From Candidatus Kapaibacterium sp. (lineage in GTDB: Bacteria > Bacteroidota > Ignavibacteria > Kapaibacteriales > WFXC01), in NCBI GenBank assembly GCA_015490805.1, contig WFXC01000002.1, forward strand, positions 34,437 to 98,436: a stretch of 64,000 bases of DNA, given 5' to 3'. Shown in pieces: positions 44,578 to 55,400 of the stretch. Made by a program: the position numbers and the translations under genes. The notes beneath the pieces were generated by a model. The model saw only the letters and a program-made list of their open reading frames with translations. It made no database searches and was not told where the DNA came from. Position 1 is the first letter of the stretch, and each line of letters starts with the position of its first letter.

Positions 44578-45174
44578 ATGAAGCAACATCGAAGCCTCAC
44601 ACTTGCAACATTCCTTTGCATTCTGGCGCTTCCGCTTTTTGCCCAAAAGACGAAGTGGGTTGCTGATCCGGCGCACAGCCGAATTGGCTTTATCGTCAGC
44701 CATATGGTTATCACGGAAGTAGAAGGCAAATTCGACAAATTCACGGTGGAAGTCTATTCTGACAAACCGGATTTTTCGGACGCTCGCGCCATCGTAACGA
44801 TCGACGTCAACAGTATCAACACCGGCAATGCCAAGCGGGATAATCACTTACGGTCTCCAGACTTTTTCGACGCTGCTAAGTATCCCACTATCAAGTTTGT
44901 GTCAAAGAAGATGCAGCGGGTTGGCAAGAACCGGTACAAGCTGATTGGCGATCTCACTATTAGAAATGTCACTAAGGAAGTAGCATTGGATGTAGAATTT
45001 CGGGGCATCGTTCGTGATCCGTGGGGAAACACCCGGGCAGGTTTCAAGGTTAGCGGGGAGATCAATCGACAAGACTTCGGCGTGTCTTGGAACAAGACGT
45101 TGGACCAGGGTGGGCTGGTCGTAGGCAACACAGTCAAATTCGACATTGATCTGGAACTGATCAAGCAAGAGTAA
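44578..45174 (+). CDS. YceI-family lipid-binding protein, exported
   Basis: 198 aa: signal peptide (ending LALPLFAQ), then the YceI beta-barrel (WVADPAHSRIGFIVSHMVI, then RDNHLRSPDFFDAAKYPTIKF, then ITKE-like NVTKEVALDVEFRG). YceI proteins carry isoprenoid or quinone-like lipids in a lipocalin-like cavity. ATG 44578 is preceded by AAAGGTG. The gene is followed by a MarR-type regulator and preceded by a tandem palindrome, so expression is probably controlled by that regulator. Confidence 0.9.
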   Translation: MKQHRSLTLATFLCILALPLFAQKTKWVADPAHSRIGFIVSHMVITEVEGKFDKFTVEVYSDKPDFSDARAIVTIDVNSINTGNAKRDNHLRSPDFFDAAKYPTIKFVSKKMQRVGKNRYKLIGDLTIRNVTKEVALDVEFRGIVRDPWGNTRAGFKVSGEINRQDFGVSWNKTLDQGGLVVGNTVKFDIDLELIKQE

Positions 45175-45197
45175 CACATCAGCAATTATGGCATCAC

Positions 45198-45221
45198 AGC
45201 GGGCGACATCTGTCGTCCGCT
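45198..45221 (+). repeat. Stem-loop between yceI-like and marR-like genes
   Basis: AGCGGGCGAC and GTCGTCCGCT pair over 10 bp (one G-T) with loop ATCT, 23 bp after the yceI stop. No T-run follows. It may reduce read-through into the MarR gene or protect the yceI message. Confidence 0.5.
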
Positions 45222-45261
45222 GACTGTTATATACCCCCAACTACAATTATACCAATGGACA

Positions 45262-45711
45262 ATGCGGTTAGAAGAGGAAATCCTGCAAGACAGCTTCCAG
45301 AGTGAATGTCATCGGGCAATTTTGAACATTTTCTACACCTACCACTGGCTGGTGGAACGGTTGCGCACCATCTTAAAGCCGTTTGGTATCACGATGCAGC
45401 AGTATAATATTCTGCGCATCCTGCGAGGGCAACAGCGTCAGCCGATTGGGATTCAGGAGATCCAGCGGCGCATGCTGGACAAAAGTTCCGATGTTTCCCG
45501 CCTGGTCGACCGATTAGTCCGTCGAAAACTTGTCACCCGAACCGAAAGTCAGGCTGACCGTCGCCGCAAAGAGGTAGTGATCACCGAGCAAGGATTGCGA
45601 CTTCTGGAGCGTCTCGATCCTCAAATTCAAGCGATGGACCAAGTATGTCGGACGTTATCGGATCGTGAAGTGCAATTACTGAACGAACTGCTGGACAAGC
45701 TGCGCGGGTAG
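45262..45711 (+). CDS. MarR-family transcription regulator
   Basis: A 149-aa winged-helix repressor. Recognisable are the dimer helices, QQYNILRILRG (start of HTH), RMLDKSSDVSRLVDRLVRRKLV (recognition helix region) and the wing RTESQADRRRKEVVITEQG. Many members sense phenolic compounds, oxidants or antibiotics. It stands 87 bp after the yceI-like gene with a hairpin between them, downstream of a tandem TTGTTnnAACAA operator. This pairing with yceI is seen in other bacteria. The inducer is not predictable. Confidence 0.9.
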   Translation: MRLEEEILQDSFQSECHRAILNIFYTYHWLVERLRTILKPFGITMQQYNILRILRGQQRQPIGIQEIQRRMLDKSSDVSRLVDRLVRRKLVTRTESQADRRRKEVVITEQGLRLLERLDPQIQAMDQVCRTLSDREVQLLNELLDKLRG

Positions 45712-45826
45712 ATCCATCGTTCGCAGAGCCAACGGGTAACAGCGTGCAGAAGGAGGGCACAACAATTTGTCCCAACATTCGTGATTTGCAATTTCTTTGT
45801 TTTTCCGAAACAAGGGGTAGGAAGGA

Positions 45827-45979
45827 ATGAAGCGCACGTACCAGCCGCACAATCGGAAACGGCGGAACAAGCATGGATTCCGTGCCCGGATGGCAACTCG
45901 TGGTGGTCGCAAAGTACTGAGTCGACGGCGCAAAAAGGGACGGCATAAGCTCACAGTCAGTGATGAGTTTCGCCGGTGA
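45827..45979 (+). CDS. rpmH: 50S ribosomal protein L34 (not in ORF track)
   Basis: Translating from ATG 45827 (GGAAGGA upstream) gives 50 aa: [20 protein letters not shown], then [20 protein letters not shown], then [10 protein letters not shown]. This is the highly conserved L34 sequence with a short C-terminal extension. It is the first gene of rpmH-rnpA-yidD-yidC; rnpA starts in its last codons (GTGA overlap). The extension reaches into the rnpA start, which explains the 4-bp overlap. Confidence 0.97.
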   Translation: MKRTYQPHNRKRRNKHGFRARMATRGGRKVLSRRRKKGRHKLTVSDEFRR

Positions 45980-46395
45980 TTATCCACATTCCGCATCCAT
46001 CGGCTCCAGTACGCTTGGAATCGTTGCGGGGCAAGCGTGCATTCCGTTTGCTTTTTGCTTCTGGCAAGCGTCTGCTCCATCCATCGTTAGTTTTGATCGT
46101 GCGGTATCGGGCACAACCACAGCAAACGCCACCGTATCGCATCGCTTTCGGCGTCAGTATCCGGCGGGGCAGTTCCGCCGTGGTTCGCAACCGGGTGCGG
46201 CGTTTGCTACGCGAGAGTCTACGTCAGTATTTTTTCGAGCATCCAGCCGATGCTCGGATCTTTGATGCCCTTATTCTTATCTGGCGTCGGCATCCACCAA
46301 AGCCGTCACGACTGCAACTTAAAGATGTTTATCCTGTGGTTTCACAAATGCTCCGGCAGGCAGTTCGCCAGTATGAAGAGCAAATGGCAACGTAG
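45976..46395 (+). CDS. rnpA: Ribonuclease P protein component RnpA
   Basis: A 139-aa protein subunit of RNase P, which matures tRNA 5' ends. The N-terminal pattern [10 protein letters not shown] (family FxxVxxxGKR), [23 protein letters not shown] (the RNR motif) and a basic, RNA-binding profile identify it. The GTG start at 45976 overlaps the rpmH stop by 4 bp. yidD starts inside its 3' end. The usual rpmH-rnpA order is kept. Confidence 0.92.
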   Translation: MIIHIPHPSAPVRLESLRGKRAFRLLFASGKRLLHPSLVLIVRYRAQPQQTPPYRIAFGVSIRRGSSAVVRNRVRRLLRESLRQYFFEHPADARIFDALILIWRRHPPKPSRLQLKDVYPVVSQMLRQAVRQYEEQMAT

Positions 46396-46639
46396 CGTTC
46401 GGCGTCTTGCGGTGTGGATGCTTCGATTGTATCAAATAGCCATTTCACCGCTTTTTCCTGCCAGTTGCCGTTTTACTCCTACGTGCTCTCAGTATGCGAT
46501 CGAGGCAGTAGAACGCTTTGGCGTTGTCAAAGGTGGATGGCTGAGTCTGAAACGCATCGCCCGCTGCCATCCTTTTCATCCCGGCGGGTACGACCCGGTT
46601 CCGGAACAGGAAATGAACAACAAAAAGGGAAATCGATGA
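46373..46639 (+). CDS. yidD: Membrane protein insertion efficiency factor YidD
   Basis: 88 aa from ATG 46373, overlapping rnpA by 23 bp; the track ORF is longer but starts in antisense-like sequence. Conserved segments are [32 protein letters not shown] and [13 protein letters not shown] with the three family cysteines. YidD assists insertion of membrane proteins through YidC. Its TGA overlaps the yidC ATG (ATGA). Confidence 0.95.
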   Translation: MKSKWQRSVRRLAVWMLRLYQIAISPLFPASCRFTPTCSQYAIEAVERFGVVKGGWLSLKRIARCHPFHPGGYDPVPEQEMNNKKGNR

Positions 46640-48522
46640 ATCCTGAACGACAGGCATTGATTGGCATTCTCCTCATCAGCATTATTCTGACTGCCTGGCT
46701 TGTTTATGTCTCCATAGAACAACGTCCGCTGCCGCCTGAGCAAGATGCCACGAGCGAACAGACTACATTGGCTCAGCGTGAGACCTCTCGCCATCCAACC
46801 GTTCCTTCGCTGCCAGTATTGCGAGATTCAACGTTCCGTCCCTACCTTGCCACCCATCAGGAATTTGTCACGATTGAAACGCCTTTATATAAAGCAATTC
46901 TCAGCTCACGCGGCGCAACAATCCGCCGCTGGTTTTTGAAACATTACCGCACGTGGAATGGATATCCTGTTCAATTGATCCCCTGGAGTGACACGCTGGG
47001 TGGCTTCGGTCTCTCATTTGTCTCGCCCAACGTTCAGGAAATTGACACCCGGTGGTTGCACTTCCGATGGATTCTCCCAACTGACCAACGGACATACCAT
47101 CTGGACAGTACCGACACACTCCGGCTCCAGGCAGTTTTAGATTTTGGCGATGGACGACACATCCTCAAAACCTTCACATTCTATGGCGATCGCTATTCCA
47201 TTGATGCCGACGTGCAGCTTCAAGGACTGCACACCCTCATTGCCAACCGCCGTTACGATATCCTCTGGAACGATCTGATCAAGTATCAGGAATGGAGTAG
47301 CGTTGACGAATCCCAGTATGCCTACGCGGCAATTTCTCTCAATGGCGATCTGGAAAAATTCGATGCTACTGACATCAGCGCGGTTCACAAAACTCATGCT
47401 TCAGGGAAAATCGACTATCTGGCAGTCAAAACGAAATTCTTCGTTGTCGGCATCGTTCCCAAAAATCCCTCAGATGAAGCCGTAGGATACTTAAGTGGCA
47501 AAGCATATCCAGCTCCTAATGAAGGACTTTATGAACGCTACAACATCCGCTACCGCCTGCCTTACCGGGGTAATCGTCAGGAGAACCACTTTACTCTGTA
47601 CTTAGGCCCCTTAGACTACGATCTGGTGGAACCCTTTGGAATGGAGGCGCTGATCGATTTGGGCTGGGAATGGATCGTGCGCCCCATTGGCGAATACTTT
47701 ATGATGCCTATCTTCAAAGCGGTGCACGCTTTGATTCCTAACTATGGATTTGCCATTATCATTTTTTCCATCCTGATCAAACTCCTGCTCCATCCGCTGA
47801 CGATCCAGCAGCTACGATCGGCGGAGAAAATGCGACTGCTCCAGCCGGAAATGGAAAAGATCCGCAAGAAGTACAAAGACGAACCCAAACTCCAACAGCA
47901 AGAAATCCTGAAACTATACCAGCAATACCACATCAATCCTGCTGGCGGGTGCCTACCGATGCTTTTACAACTCCCCATTCTGTATTCCCTGTATATGCTG
48001 TTTAATTCCTTCATTGACCTGCGGCAAGCTCCCTTTATTCTCTGGATTCACGACCTTTCTATCCCCGACTTTGTCATAACGTTTCCCTTCCGCATTCCGC
48101 TGTTCAACGTTGACAAATTGTCGGGACTGGCGATCTTAATGGCAGCTTCCTTACTGATCCAGCAGAAAATGACTATCACCGATCCTCGCCAAAAAGCGTT
48201 GGTATACATTATGCCGATCCTGTTTCTGTTTCTCTTTTCCAACTTCCCCAGCGGCTTGAACCTGTACTACTTCACCTTCAACATCATTGGCATTTTCCAG
48301 CAATTGTACCTCCGCAAATATTCCAAAAACAAAATCACCTTAGAAGATCTGAAGCGGAAACCAGGAAAAGAGAGCTGGTTCCAGCGGCGGCTTCGGGAAA
48401 TGCAGGAGCTGGCGGAAACGCAGAACAAATCCATTCCGGGCTTGCCAAACGTCACAACTGCTCAGCGGCAAAAGCCGACCAAGAGCAAGTACCAGCGGAA
48501 GAAAAAGCGCCGTCGATCATAA
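46636..48522 (+). CDS. yidC: Membrane protein insertase YidC
   Basis: A 628-aa inner-membrane insertase. An N-terminal helix ([15 protein letters not shown]), a periplasmic beta-sandwich domain (about 75-370) and the Oxa1-type core of five helices are present. The core begins with [20 protein letters not shown] and contains [20 protein letters not shown] and [17 protein letters not shown]. The C-terminal tail is strongly basic ([12 protein letters not shown]), as in YidC proteins that bind ribosomes. ATG 46636 overlaps yidD by 4 bp; the longer track ORF is a shadow of yidD. Confidence 0.96.
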   Translation: MNPERQALIGILLISIILTAWLVYVSIEQRPLPPEQDATSEQTTLAQRETSRHPTVPSLPVLRDSTFRPYLATHQEFVTIETPLYKAILSSRGATIRRWFLKHYRTWNGYPVQLIPWSDTLGGFGLSFVSPNVQEIDTRWLHFRWILPTDQRTYHLDSTDTLRLQAVLDFGDGRHILKTFTFYGDRYSIDADVQLQGLHTLIANRRYDILWNDLIKYQEWSSVDESQYAYAAISLNGDLEKFDATDISAVHKTHASGKIDYLAVKTKFFVVGIVPKNPSDEAVGYLSGKAYPAPNEGLYERYNIRYRLPYRGNRQENHFTLYLGPLDYDLVEPFGMEALIDLGWEWIVRPIGEYFMMPIFKAVHALIPNYGFAIIIFSILIKLLLHPLTIQQLRSAEKMRLLQPEMEKIRKKYKDEPKLQQQEILKLYQQYHINPAGGCLPMLLQLPILYSLYMLFNSFIDLRQAPFILWIHDLSIPDFVITFPFRIPLFNVDKLSGLAILMAASLLIQQKMTITDPRQKALVYIMPILFLFLFSNFPSGLNLYYFTFNIIGIFQQLYLRKYSKNKITLEDLKRKPGKESWFQRRLREMQELAETQNKSIPGLPNVTTAQRQKPTKSKYQRKKKRRRS

Positions 48523-48546
48523 GCAGCATACAACAATCAGCGCGAG

Positions 48547-49245
48547 TTACCGCACCGTATCCGTATGCCGGGCAACAGGCGTGAAGACCTCGGCAAAAGC
48601 AGTCACACACCGGCGCTTCACCTCTGTCATCGATACGGCTTTACCGAGCTCCCGCTCGATCGAGGTGACGCCTCGATCGGCAATGCCACAGGGAACGATG
48701 TATTGAAACTCGCTGAGATCGTTTGAAACGTTCAGTGCAAAACCGTGCATTGTGACCCATCGAGAAGCGTGGATGCCAATAGCACAAATTTTTCGCTGTT
48801 CTTCAATCCACACCCCTGTCAGCCCCGGCACACGTCCGGCAACGATACCGAAAGTCGCTAGAAGCCGGATGATACTTTCTTCAATTGCCCGAAGAAACCA
48901 ATGCAAATCTTCTTTGAAATCGCTCAGGTGGAAAATGGGGTATCCTACTAACTGCCCCGGATTGTGTAAGGTAACATCCCCTCCCCGTTCGATCGGCACA
49001 ATCGGGATGTTTTGTGCCTGTGCAAACGCTTCTGGGATACGGATATGTTCCTGCTTGCTCAGCCGTCCCAGAGTAATGACCGTTGGATGTTCACACAGCA
49101 CTAAGGTACTGCGGCGCTGCCGTTGCTGGACCTGCTGCAAATACGTTCGCTGTCGCTGCCACGCCTGATGGTACTCAATCAGTCCCCAATCTTCCACATC
49201 AAAGGGCAGTGGGACAGCGTGCTCAGAAATTGACCGACTCACCAT
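48547..49245 (-). CDS. lipB: Octanoyl-[acyl-carrier-protein]:protein N-octanoyltransferase LipB
   Basis: 232 aa (ATG 49245, overlapping lpd by 23 bp). It transfers octanoate from ACP to lipoyl domains, the first step of endogenous lipoylation. Conserved are ERGGDVTLHNPGQLVGYPI, the catalytic Lys region KICAIGIHASRWVTMHGFALNV, and the catalytic Cys in PCGIADRGVTS. It sits directly downstream of dihydrolipoamide dehydrogenase, so lipoate use and synthesis are linked. It converges with yidC over a 24-bp gap. Confidence 0.95.
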   Translation of the reverse strand: MVSRSISEHAVPLPFDVEDWGLIEYHQAWQRQRTYLQQVQQRQRRSTLVLCEHPTVITLGRLSKQEHIRIPEAFAQAQNIPIVPIERGGDVTLHNPGQLVGYPIFHLSDFKEDLHWFLRAIEESIIRLLATFGIVAGRVPGLTGVWIEEQRKICAIGIHASRWVTMHGFALNVSNDLSEFQYIVPCGIADRGVTSIERELGKAVSMTEVKRRCVTAFAEVFTPVARHTDTVR

Positions 49246-50626
49246 ACGCCTCTGCCGCAGCCTCCATAATCGCCTCACTCAGTGTCGGATGCGGATGAAT
49301 GGTCTTTATGATCGTTTCCGCTGTCGCTTCCAGATTCCGGGCTAAGGTCAGCTCCGCCACCATTTCCGTTACATCAGGTCCGATCATATGGGCGCCCAGT
49401 AGTTCACCGTATTGATCATCAAAGACCAGCTTGACGAACCCCCGCGCTTCGCCGATCCCGTGCGCCTTGCCATTGGCTGTATACGGAAACTTCCCAACTC
49501 GCACCGTGTAGCCCGCTTCTTTCGCCTGCTGTTCGGTCAATCCCACGCTGGCAACCTGCGGCTGACAGTAGGTACAGGCGGGGATGTTCTGGTAATCAAT
49601 GGGATGGACAGATTTGCCAGCAATAAACTCTGCACACAGGATCCCTTCTGCCGATGCTTTATGAGCCAGCCACGGCGCTTTCGCAACATCGCCGATAGCA
49701 AAGATGTTCGGAATGTTGGTCCGCATATACTCATCCACTTTGATCTGTCCCCGTTCAAATTCAACCCCCACCTGTTCCAATCCAATGTTTTCTACATTCC
49801 CCTGCACTCCTATAGCATTCAGCGCATAATCAGCCGTCAGCGTTTGTTGCGTTCCGTCTTTCTTCTCGATCACCACTTCGACGCCGTTGCCCTTGCGGCG
49901 GGCGGAGACAACCCGCGTGCTGGTCAACATCGTAATGCCATACTTCCGAAAATGCCGCGACAACTCCTTGGAAACCTCTGCATCTTCCAGTGGCAAGATC
50001 CGATCCATCAACTCGATCAGGGTCACCTTTGCGCCAAAGGCATTAAAGTAGTAAGCAAATTCCACTCCGATAGCGCCAGCGCCCATAATAATGATAGACT
50101 CTGGCAGAGTATCCAGCAACAATGCCTCTTTGCTGGTCAAAATCCGTTCTCGATCGACTTCGATCCCTGGAATCATTCGCGGGCGAGCACCGGTGGCAAT
50201 GATGATATACCGGGTTTCGATCCGATCGGTCACGCTGCCACCCGCATCCAGCACATCCACCTGCTGCGGTGAGCGGAGCACCCCAAAACCCTGAACGTGG
50301 TGTACCTTGTATTTTTTGAACAGAAATGCCACTCCATTGGACATCCGATCCGCTACTTTCCGGCTGCGGCGGATGACGGCTGGAAAGTCCACCTGATACT
50401 GTTCGATTGCGATGCCGAAGTCCTTCGAATGCTGGAGAAAATGCATATATTCAGCGTTTTTCAGCAACGCTTTGGTAGGAATACAGCCCCAATTCAAGCA
50501 CACGCCACCCAGTCGATCAACTTCCACGCAAATGGTTTTCAACCCCAACTGCGCTGCACGAATTGCCGCAACATAACCGCCGGGACCGGATCCAACGACC
50601 ACAACATCACACGTATGGGTTGTCAT
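49223..50626 (-). CDS. lpd: Dihydrolipoyl dehydrogenase (E3)
   Basis: A 467-aa flavoenzyme that reoxidises lipoamide in 2-oxoacid dehydrogenase or glycine cleavage complexes. The FAD motif VVVGSGPGGYVAAIRAAQLG, redox disulfide CLNWGC, NAD motif IMGAGAIGVEFA and the C-terminal His-Glu pair (IHPHPTLSE) are all present. lipB follows with overlap. The partner dehydrogenase subunits are not in the window. An exact TATATTTG element lies 51 bases upstream of the ATG. Confidence 0.96.
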   Translation of the reverse strand: MTTHTCDVVVVGSGPGGYVAAIRAAQLGLKTICVEVDRLGGVCLNWGCIPTKALLKNAEYMHFLQHSKDFGIAIEQYQVDFPAVIRRSRKVADRMSNGVAFLFKKYKVHHVQGFGVLRSPQQVDVLDAGGSVTDRIETRYIIIATGARPRMIPGIEVDRERILTSKEALLLDTLPESIIIMGAGAIGVEFAYYFNAFGAKVTLIELMDRILPLEDAEVSKELSRHFRKYGITMLTSTRVVSARRKGNGVEVVIEKKDGTQQTLTADYALNAIGVQGNVENIGLEQVGVEFERGQIKVDEYMRTNIPNIFAIGDVAKAPWLAHKASAEGILCAEFIAGKSVHPIDYQNIPACTYCQPQVASVGLTEQQAKEAGYTVRVGKFPYTANGKAHGIGEARGFVKLVFDDQYGELLGAHMIGPDVTEMVAELTLARNLEATAETIIKTIHPHPTLSEAIMEAAAEAYGESVNF

Positions 50627-50676
50627 CGCTCCACTTCCTTTGTTGTTCTTGCTCTTCGACCACCAGCTACAAACTG

Positions 50677-50684
50677 CAAATATA
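50677..50684 (-). promoter_or_regulatory. -7 promoter element of lpd-lipB
   Basis: The minus strand reads TATATTTG, an exact TAnnTTTG match, 51 bases before the lpd ATG. At the -33 position (20 bp upstream) the bases are GCTG, a weak match. The rest of the 221-base gap to lysS holds nothing else recognised. Confidence 0.5.
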
Positions 50685-50847
50685 CGCAGATTTCAATGAG
50701 CTAACAGCAGAGCGCTCAAATGAGATTCGGAAAATGCGTATAGGCAAGCGCATCCTGCACCACAAGATCCGCGCGCCAAAATGAAAGCGGTGGTAGTGCG
50801 TTACTTTACGGTCTTTTCTGTCAACAAAGGGGAAAAGCAGCAGCAGG

Positions 50848-52419
50848 ATGCAGCGAAAACTCAGTGATCAAGAAATTCGCCGGCGAGAGGAGCTGGAAGC
50901 GTTGCGGGCAAAAGGGATCGACCCCTATCCCTACGAATACAATCGAACGCACACCGCAGAGGAAATTCTCACCCGCTATTCCGATGAAGATGCCGATGCC
51001 TTAAAAGATGTCTCCGTTGCCGGGCGTATTATGACCATTCGTCGAATGGGAAAAGCAACTTTCTGCCATATTCAGGATGCAACGGGACGCATTCAACTCT
51101 ACTTCCGCAAAAACGATCTGGGGGAATCGTACGATCTGCTCAAATTGCTGGACATTGGCGACATCATCGGTGCCAGAGGGTTTGTTTTTCGCACGCGAAC
51201 CGGTGAAATCACCGTCCACGTCCAGCAATTTCAGTTGCTGACAAAATCATTGACGGTCCTGCCCATTCCCAAGGAAACGATCGAGGATGGAAAGCGCGTC
51301 GTACACCATCCTTTCCGGGACAAAGAACTCCGTTATCGTCGCCGCTACATCGATCTGATCGTCAACCCTGAAGTTCGGGAAATCTTCCGCAAGCGAGCCG
51401 AAATCATCCGGGTCATTCGCCAGTTCTTCGATGAGCGCGGCTGGCTGGAAGTTGAAACCCCGATTCTGCAACCAATCTACGGCGGCGCTTTTGCCCGTCC
51501 TTTTGTTACCCATCACAATGCACTGGATATCGATTTGTATCTCCGGATCGCAACCGAACTGTACCTCAAGCGCCTGATTGTCGGCGGTTATGAAGGCGTG
51601 TATGAGATTGGCAAAAACTTTCGCAATGAAGGAATGGACCGAATGCACAATCCAGAGTTCACCGCCCTGGAGCTGTACGTTGCCTACAAAGATTACAACT
51701 GGATGATGGAACTGGTTGAACAACTGCTGCTGGAGATCGTGCAAAAGGTTTTTCATACCACAACCCTGAAAATTGGCTCAGACGAAATCGATTTCTCTCC
51801 ACCCTATCGCCGGATCCCTCTGGTCGAAGCAATTGAACAAGCAACCGGAATCAACGTGTTGAGCGCTTCTGAAGACACGCTTCGATCCTCCTTAGAGCAA
51901 CGAGGCATAGAAGTGGAAGAAAGTGCTGGCAAGGGCAAACTGATCGATGAATTGTTCAGCGAATTTGTCCAGCCTACACTAATCCAGCCTACCTTCATCA
52001 TCGACTATCCCATTGAATTGTCCCCACTGGCAAAACGCCATCGCTCCAAGCCCGGATTGACGGAACGATTCGAATTGTTTATCGCCGGCACGGAGCTGGC
52101 AAATGCCTTCTCAGAACTCAATGATCCCATCGATCAACGACAACGCTTCGAAGAGCAGGCACGGCTACGGGCAGGCGGCGACGAAGAGGCAATGGTCATC
52201 GATGAGGATTTCCTCTACGCCTTAGAAGTCGGTATGCCCCCAACGGCGGGTTTAGGCATTGGGATTGATCGACTGGTAATGCTCCTGCTCAATCAGGAAT
52301 CTATTCGGGAAGTGATTCTCTTTCCCCAAATGCGCCCGGATAATCCAGCGCTATCGACTGCAACAACCCAGCAGCAGGAAGCGTCAAGCCCACCCGGGCA
52401 GGAAGTCTCGGAACAATAA
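50848..52419 (+). CDS. lysS: Lysyl-tRNA synthetase, class II
   Basis: 523 aa. An N-terminal OB-fold ([20 protein letters not shown]) is followed by the class II catalytic core. Motif 1 lies around [20 protein letters not shown], motif 2 is [21 protein letters not shown], and motif 3 is [12 protein letters not shown]. It charges tRNA-Lys. The end has a short Gln/Ser-rich tail. AAAGGGGAAAAGCAGCAGCAGG precedes the ATG. smc follows 17 bp later on the same strand, so they are probably co-transcribed. Confidence 0.96.
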   Translation: MQRKLSDQEIRRREELEALRAKGIDPYPYEYNRTHTAEEILTRYSDEDADALKDVSVAGRIMTIRRMGKATFCHIQDATGRIQLYFRKNDLGESYDLLKLLDIGDIIGARGFVFRTRTGEITVHVQQFQLLTKSLTVLPIPKETIEDGKRVVHHPFRDKELRYRRRYIDLIVNPEVREIFRKRAEIIRVIRQFFDERGWLEVETPILQPIYGGAFARPFVTHHNALDIDLYLRIATELYLKRLIVGGYEGVYEIGKNFRNEGMDRMHNPEFTALELYVAYKDYNWMMELVEQLLLEIVQKVFHTTTLKIGSDEIDFSPPYRRIPLVEAIEQATGINVLSASEDTLRSSLEQRGIEVEESAGKGKLIDELFSEFVQPTLIQPTFIIDYPIELSPLAKRHRSKPGLTERFELFIAGTELANAFSELNDPIDQRQRFEEQARLRAGGDEEAMVIDEDFLYALEVGMPPTAGLGIGIDRLVMLLLNQESIREVILFPQMRPDNPALSTATTQQQEASSPPGQEVSEQ

Positions 52420-52436
52420 CAGATGCAGCAACACTG

Positions 52437-55400
52437 ATGTTTCTATCGGAACTGGAACTGGTCGGATTCAAATCCTTTGCAGACAAAACCACTCTTAAAT
52501 TCACCAGTGGCTTGACCGCTATCGTCGGACCCAATGGATGCGGCAAAAGCAACATTGTGGATGCGATCCGGTGGGTCCTGGGTGAGCAGCGCGTCTCGGT
52601 CCTTCGAGCCGATGCGATGCAGAACGTGATTTTTAACGGCAGCCGAACGCGCAAACCATTGAGTATGGCGGAAGTCAGTGTGACATTTGAAAACTCACGA
52701 AATCTCCTCCCAACGGAATATACTGAAGTTCGCATCACGCGCCGCCTTTTCCGGGATGGGGAAAGCCAGTATCTGCTGAACCGTAGCCGGTGCCGATATC
52801 GCGATATTCAGGAACTGTTGATGGATACAGGTATTGGCGCTAATGCGTATTCGGTCATTGAACTGGGAATGATCGACGCCATTCTCAGTGAGCGTCACGA
52901 TGAGCGAAGAAAAATTTTCGACGAAGCTGCGGGAGTGACTCGATACAAACTCCGACGGCGAGAAACGCAGCGTCGGTTAGATGCCCTCCAATCGGACATT
53001 GCGCGCATTCAGGATCTGGTCACGGAGGTTGAACGTTCCGTTCGTTCTCTTTCCCGACAGGCAAAGAAAGCGGAGCGCTACGAACAACTCAAGCAGCAGG
53101 TGCTCCAGCGACTTCAGTGGCTGCTGGTGCACGATTATCAGCGATACCACCAACAACGCCAGCAACTGGAGCGCCAGATTGAAGCACTGCAAGCAGAAAA
53201 GCAGGCAGGAGAAGAAGCGCTGGTTGACCAGGAAATTGCCATCGCAAGCCTGGAAGAAACCCTTCACCGGGCAGAAACCGAGCTGGCACGTGCTCGCGAT
53301 CAACTTGGACAATTACGATCGCAACGCCAGAGTCTGGAAAAAGATCTTCTGGTAACCACCGAGCGGATTGCTGCGCTCCAGCGTTCGCAGGAGCAGTTGG
53401 AAGCGGAAAAGAAACGCATTCATCAGCGCCTCCAATCTTTAACGGAAGAGCTCCAGCAGGTTCAACAGCAGTGTGAGCAACTGGAAGCGGCGGTGCAGCA
53501 AAAGCAGCAGCAGGTCGATGCCGCCAATGCCGCTGCGGTCCAGCAGCGATTGCAACTGGATCAGCAGCGGCGCGAAGTGGAACAACTTCGGCAGCAACAA
53601 CTGGAATTGCTGGAATATCTCAACAAGCTTCAGGCAGAGCAGGAACGGGAAAAAACCCGACTGGAAACTATTGACCGCCGAATCGAAGAAATCCAGCAAT
53701 CGATGCAGGAACAACAGGAACGCCGAGAGCAACTGCTTGCCCAGCTCCGCCAATTGCAGCAGCAACAGCAAAAATCAGCAGCACAAATTGAAGAATTGGA
53801 ATCACAACTCCATCGGGAGGAAGCAAAGAAGGAGCAACTGGAACAGGAGCGACAACACCTGCTGGAACAGATAGGGGAATTACGATCCGAGCTTCGGCAT
53901 ATCGAAGCAGCGCTGGAGTTTCTCCAGAACCTGGCAGTTTCTGCAGAATCTTCCCGATTCCTCCTGGAACATCCCGAATGGGCACGCCGCTATCATCCCA
54001 CTTCCTTCGCCGAGCTTCTACAAGTGCCGGCAATGTATGAAGAAGCGTTCAGCTCTTTGCTGGAGCCGTACTTGCAGATGGTGGTTGTATCAGATGCGGC
54101 AGCGGCAACGGCAGCAATGGCATTACTACGGTCCGAACAAAAAGGTCGAGCATCTTTGCTAGTGCTGGAGCAGATTCCGGCGCAACCGGATCCTCCACCA
54201 CTTCCCGAATTGCCCGGCGTCATTGGCTACGCCAGCGAAATACCAGAAGTCAGCGACCCTCGTCTCCGCTTTGCGCTGCGAGCCCTGCTGGGCACTGCTC
54301 TTATCGCGGAAAATGCGGAGGCAGCGCACGCTTTACTCCGCCAGGGCATTACTCCGATCGTCGCTACGACAAACGGCACCGTGCTTTCCAGCTATGGACT
54401 GCACCGCGGAGGAAGTCGCGAGCCGGCACAAACGGCATTGTTAGGACGGCAGCAAAAAATCCAATCGCTTCAGTACCAACAGAAGCAGCAGCAAGCAGCG
54501 CTGGAAGCGGCACAGCAGCAACTGGCACGCATTGAAAAGGAGCGGCAACAGCTCCGCATCGCCGAGCTTCAGCAGCAACTGCGAACGGCGCAGCAGCAAC
54601 GCAATCAAATTGAACAGGCAATTGCCCGAACGGAATCGCAACTATCCAGCATTGAGCGGATGCTGCAACGACTCCACCAAGAACTGGAAGCTCTGGAAAG
54701 TGATCGCCAGCACGTCCGCCAGCAGACCGAGCGGGACAGCAGTGTTGTGGAACAGGTGCAACGCCGCAAAGTGAAATTAGAGGAAGAACTCGCTGCAGCG
54801 CAGCACGACCTCCACCAGTTCGAAACCGCTGTTGATCAGGCATTGCAAAACCTCAAAGCGCTGGAGGCGGCGCTGGTTGATCTCAAAGCGCAGCTCTCTG
54901 CTGCGCAACTCCGGAAGGACCAACTGGAACGCGAACAACAGCAGCAACAGGAACGCCTGGAGCACATTGAGGTGCAGAAGCAGAAGATGGAACAGGAACA
55001 CCAGCAGTTAATCCTGCAGCGGGAGCAGATACAGCAACAGCTTTCGCAGTTGTCCACCCTGTTATCCAGACACCAGCAGGAACTGGAAGAACAGGAACAG
55101 GAGGTTCAAAAACTCCGCGCCCAGCTTCAGACAAAAATCCGATCGCTGCAAGATGATCAACATCATCTCCAGACGCTCCAGCAAGAGCTCTACGAACGCC
55201 AGCTCCAGTTGCAAACAGTTTCCTCCCGCATCGACCGTCTGGAAGAGCAGGCACAAGAACATTTCGGGGTTTCGGTGTTCCAGCTGGAGCGACCTTCGCT
55301 GACCGAAGAATCGGACATCGATGTTGAAGCCATACGGCAGCAATATCAGGAACTCAAAGCGAAGCTGGAAAACTTCGGTCCTGTCAACCTTTTAGCCTTC

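Noticed and set aside
45980-45988. Perfect DnaA box TTATCCACA near rpmH (possible origin)
   Set aside because: It is a single box inside the rnpA coding start, with no cluster, AT-rich stretch or dnaA gene. A second perfect box lies inside the LEA2-like gene at about 22257. One or two are expected by chance in 64 kb.
46414-46635. N-terminal extension of yidC
   Set aside because: It overlaps yidD in another frame. YidC's first membrane helix starts a few residues after ATG 46636.
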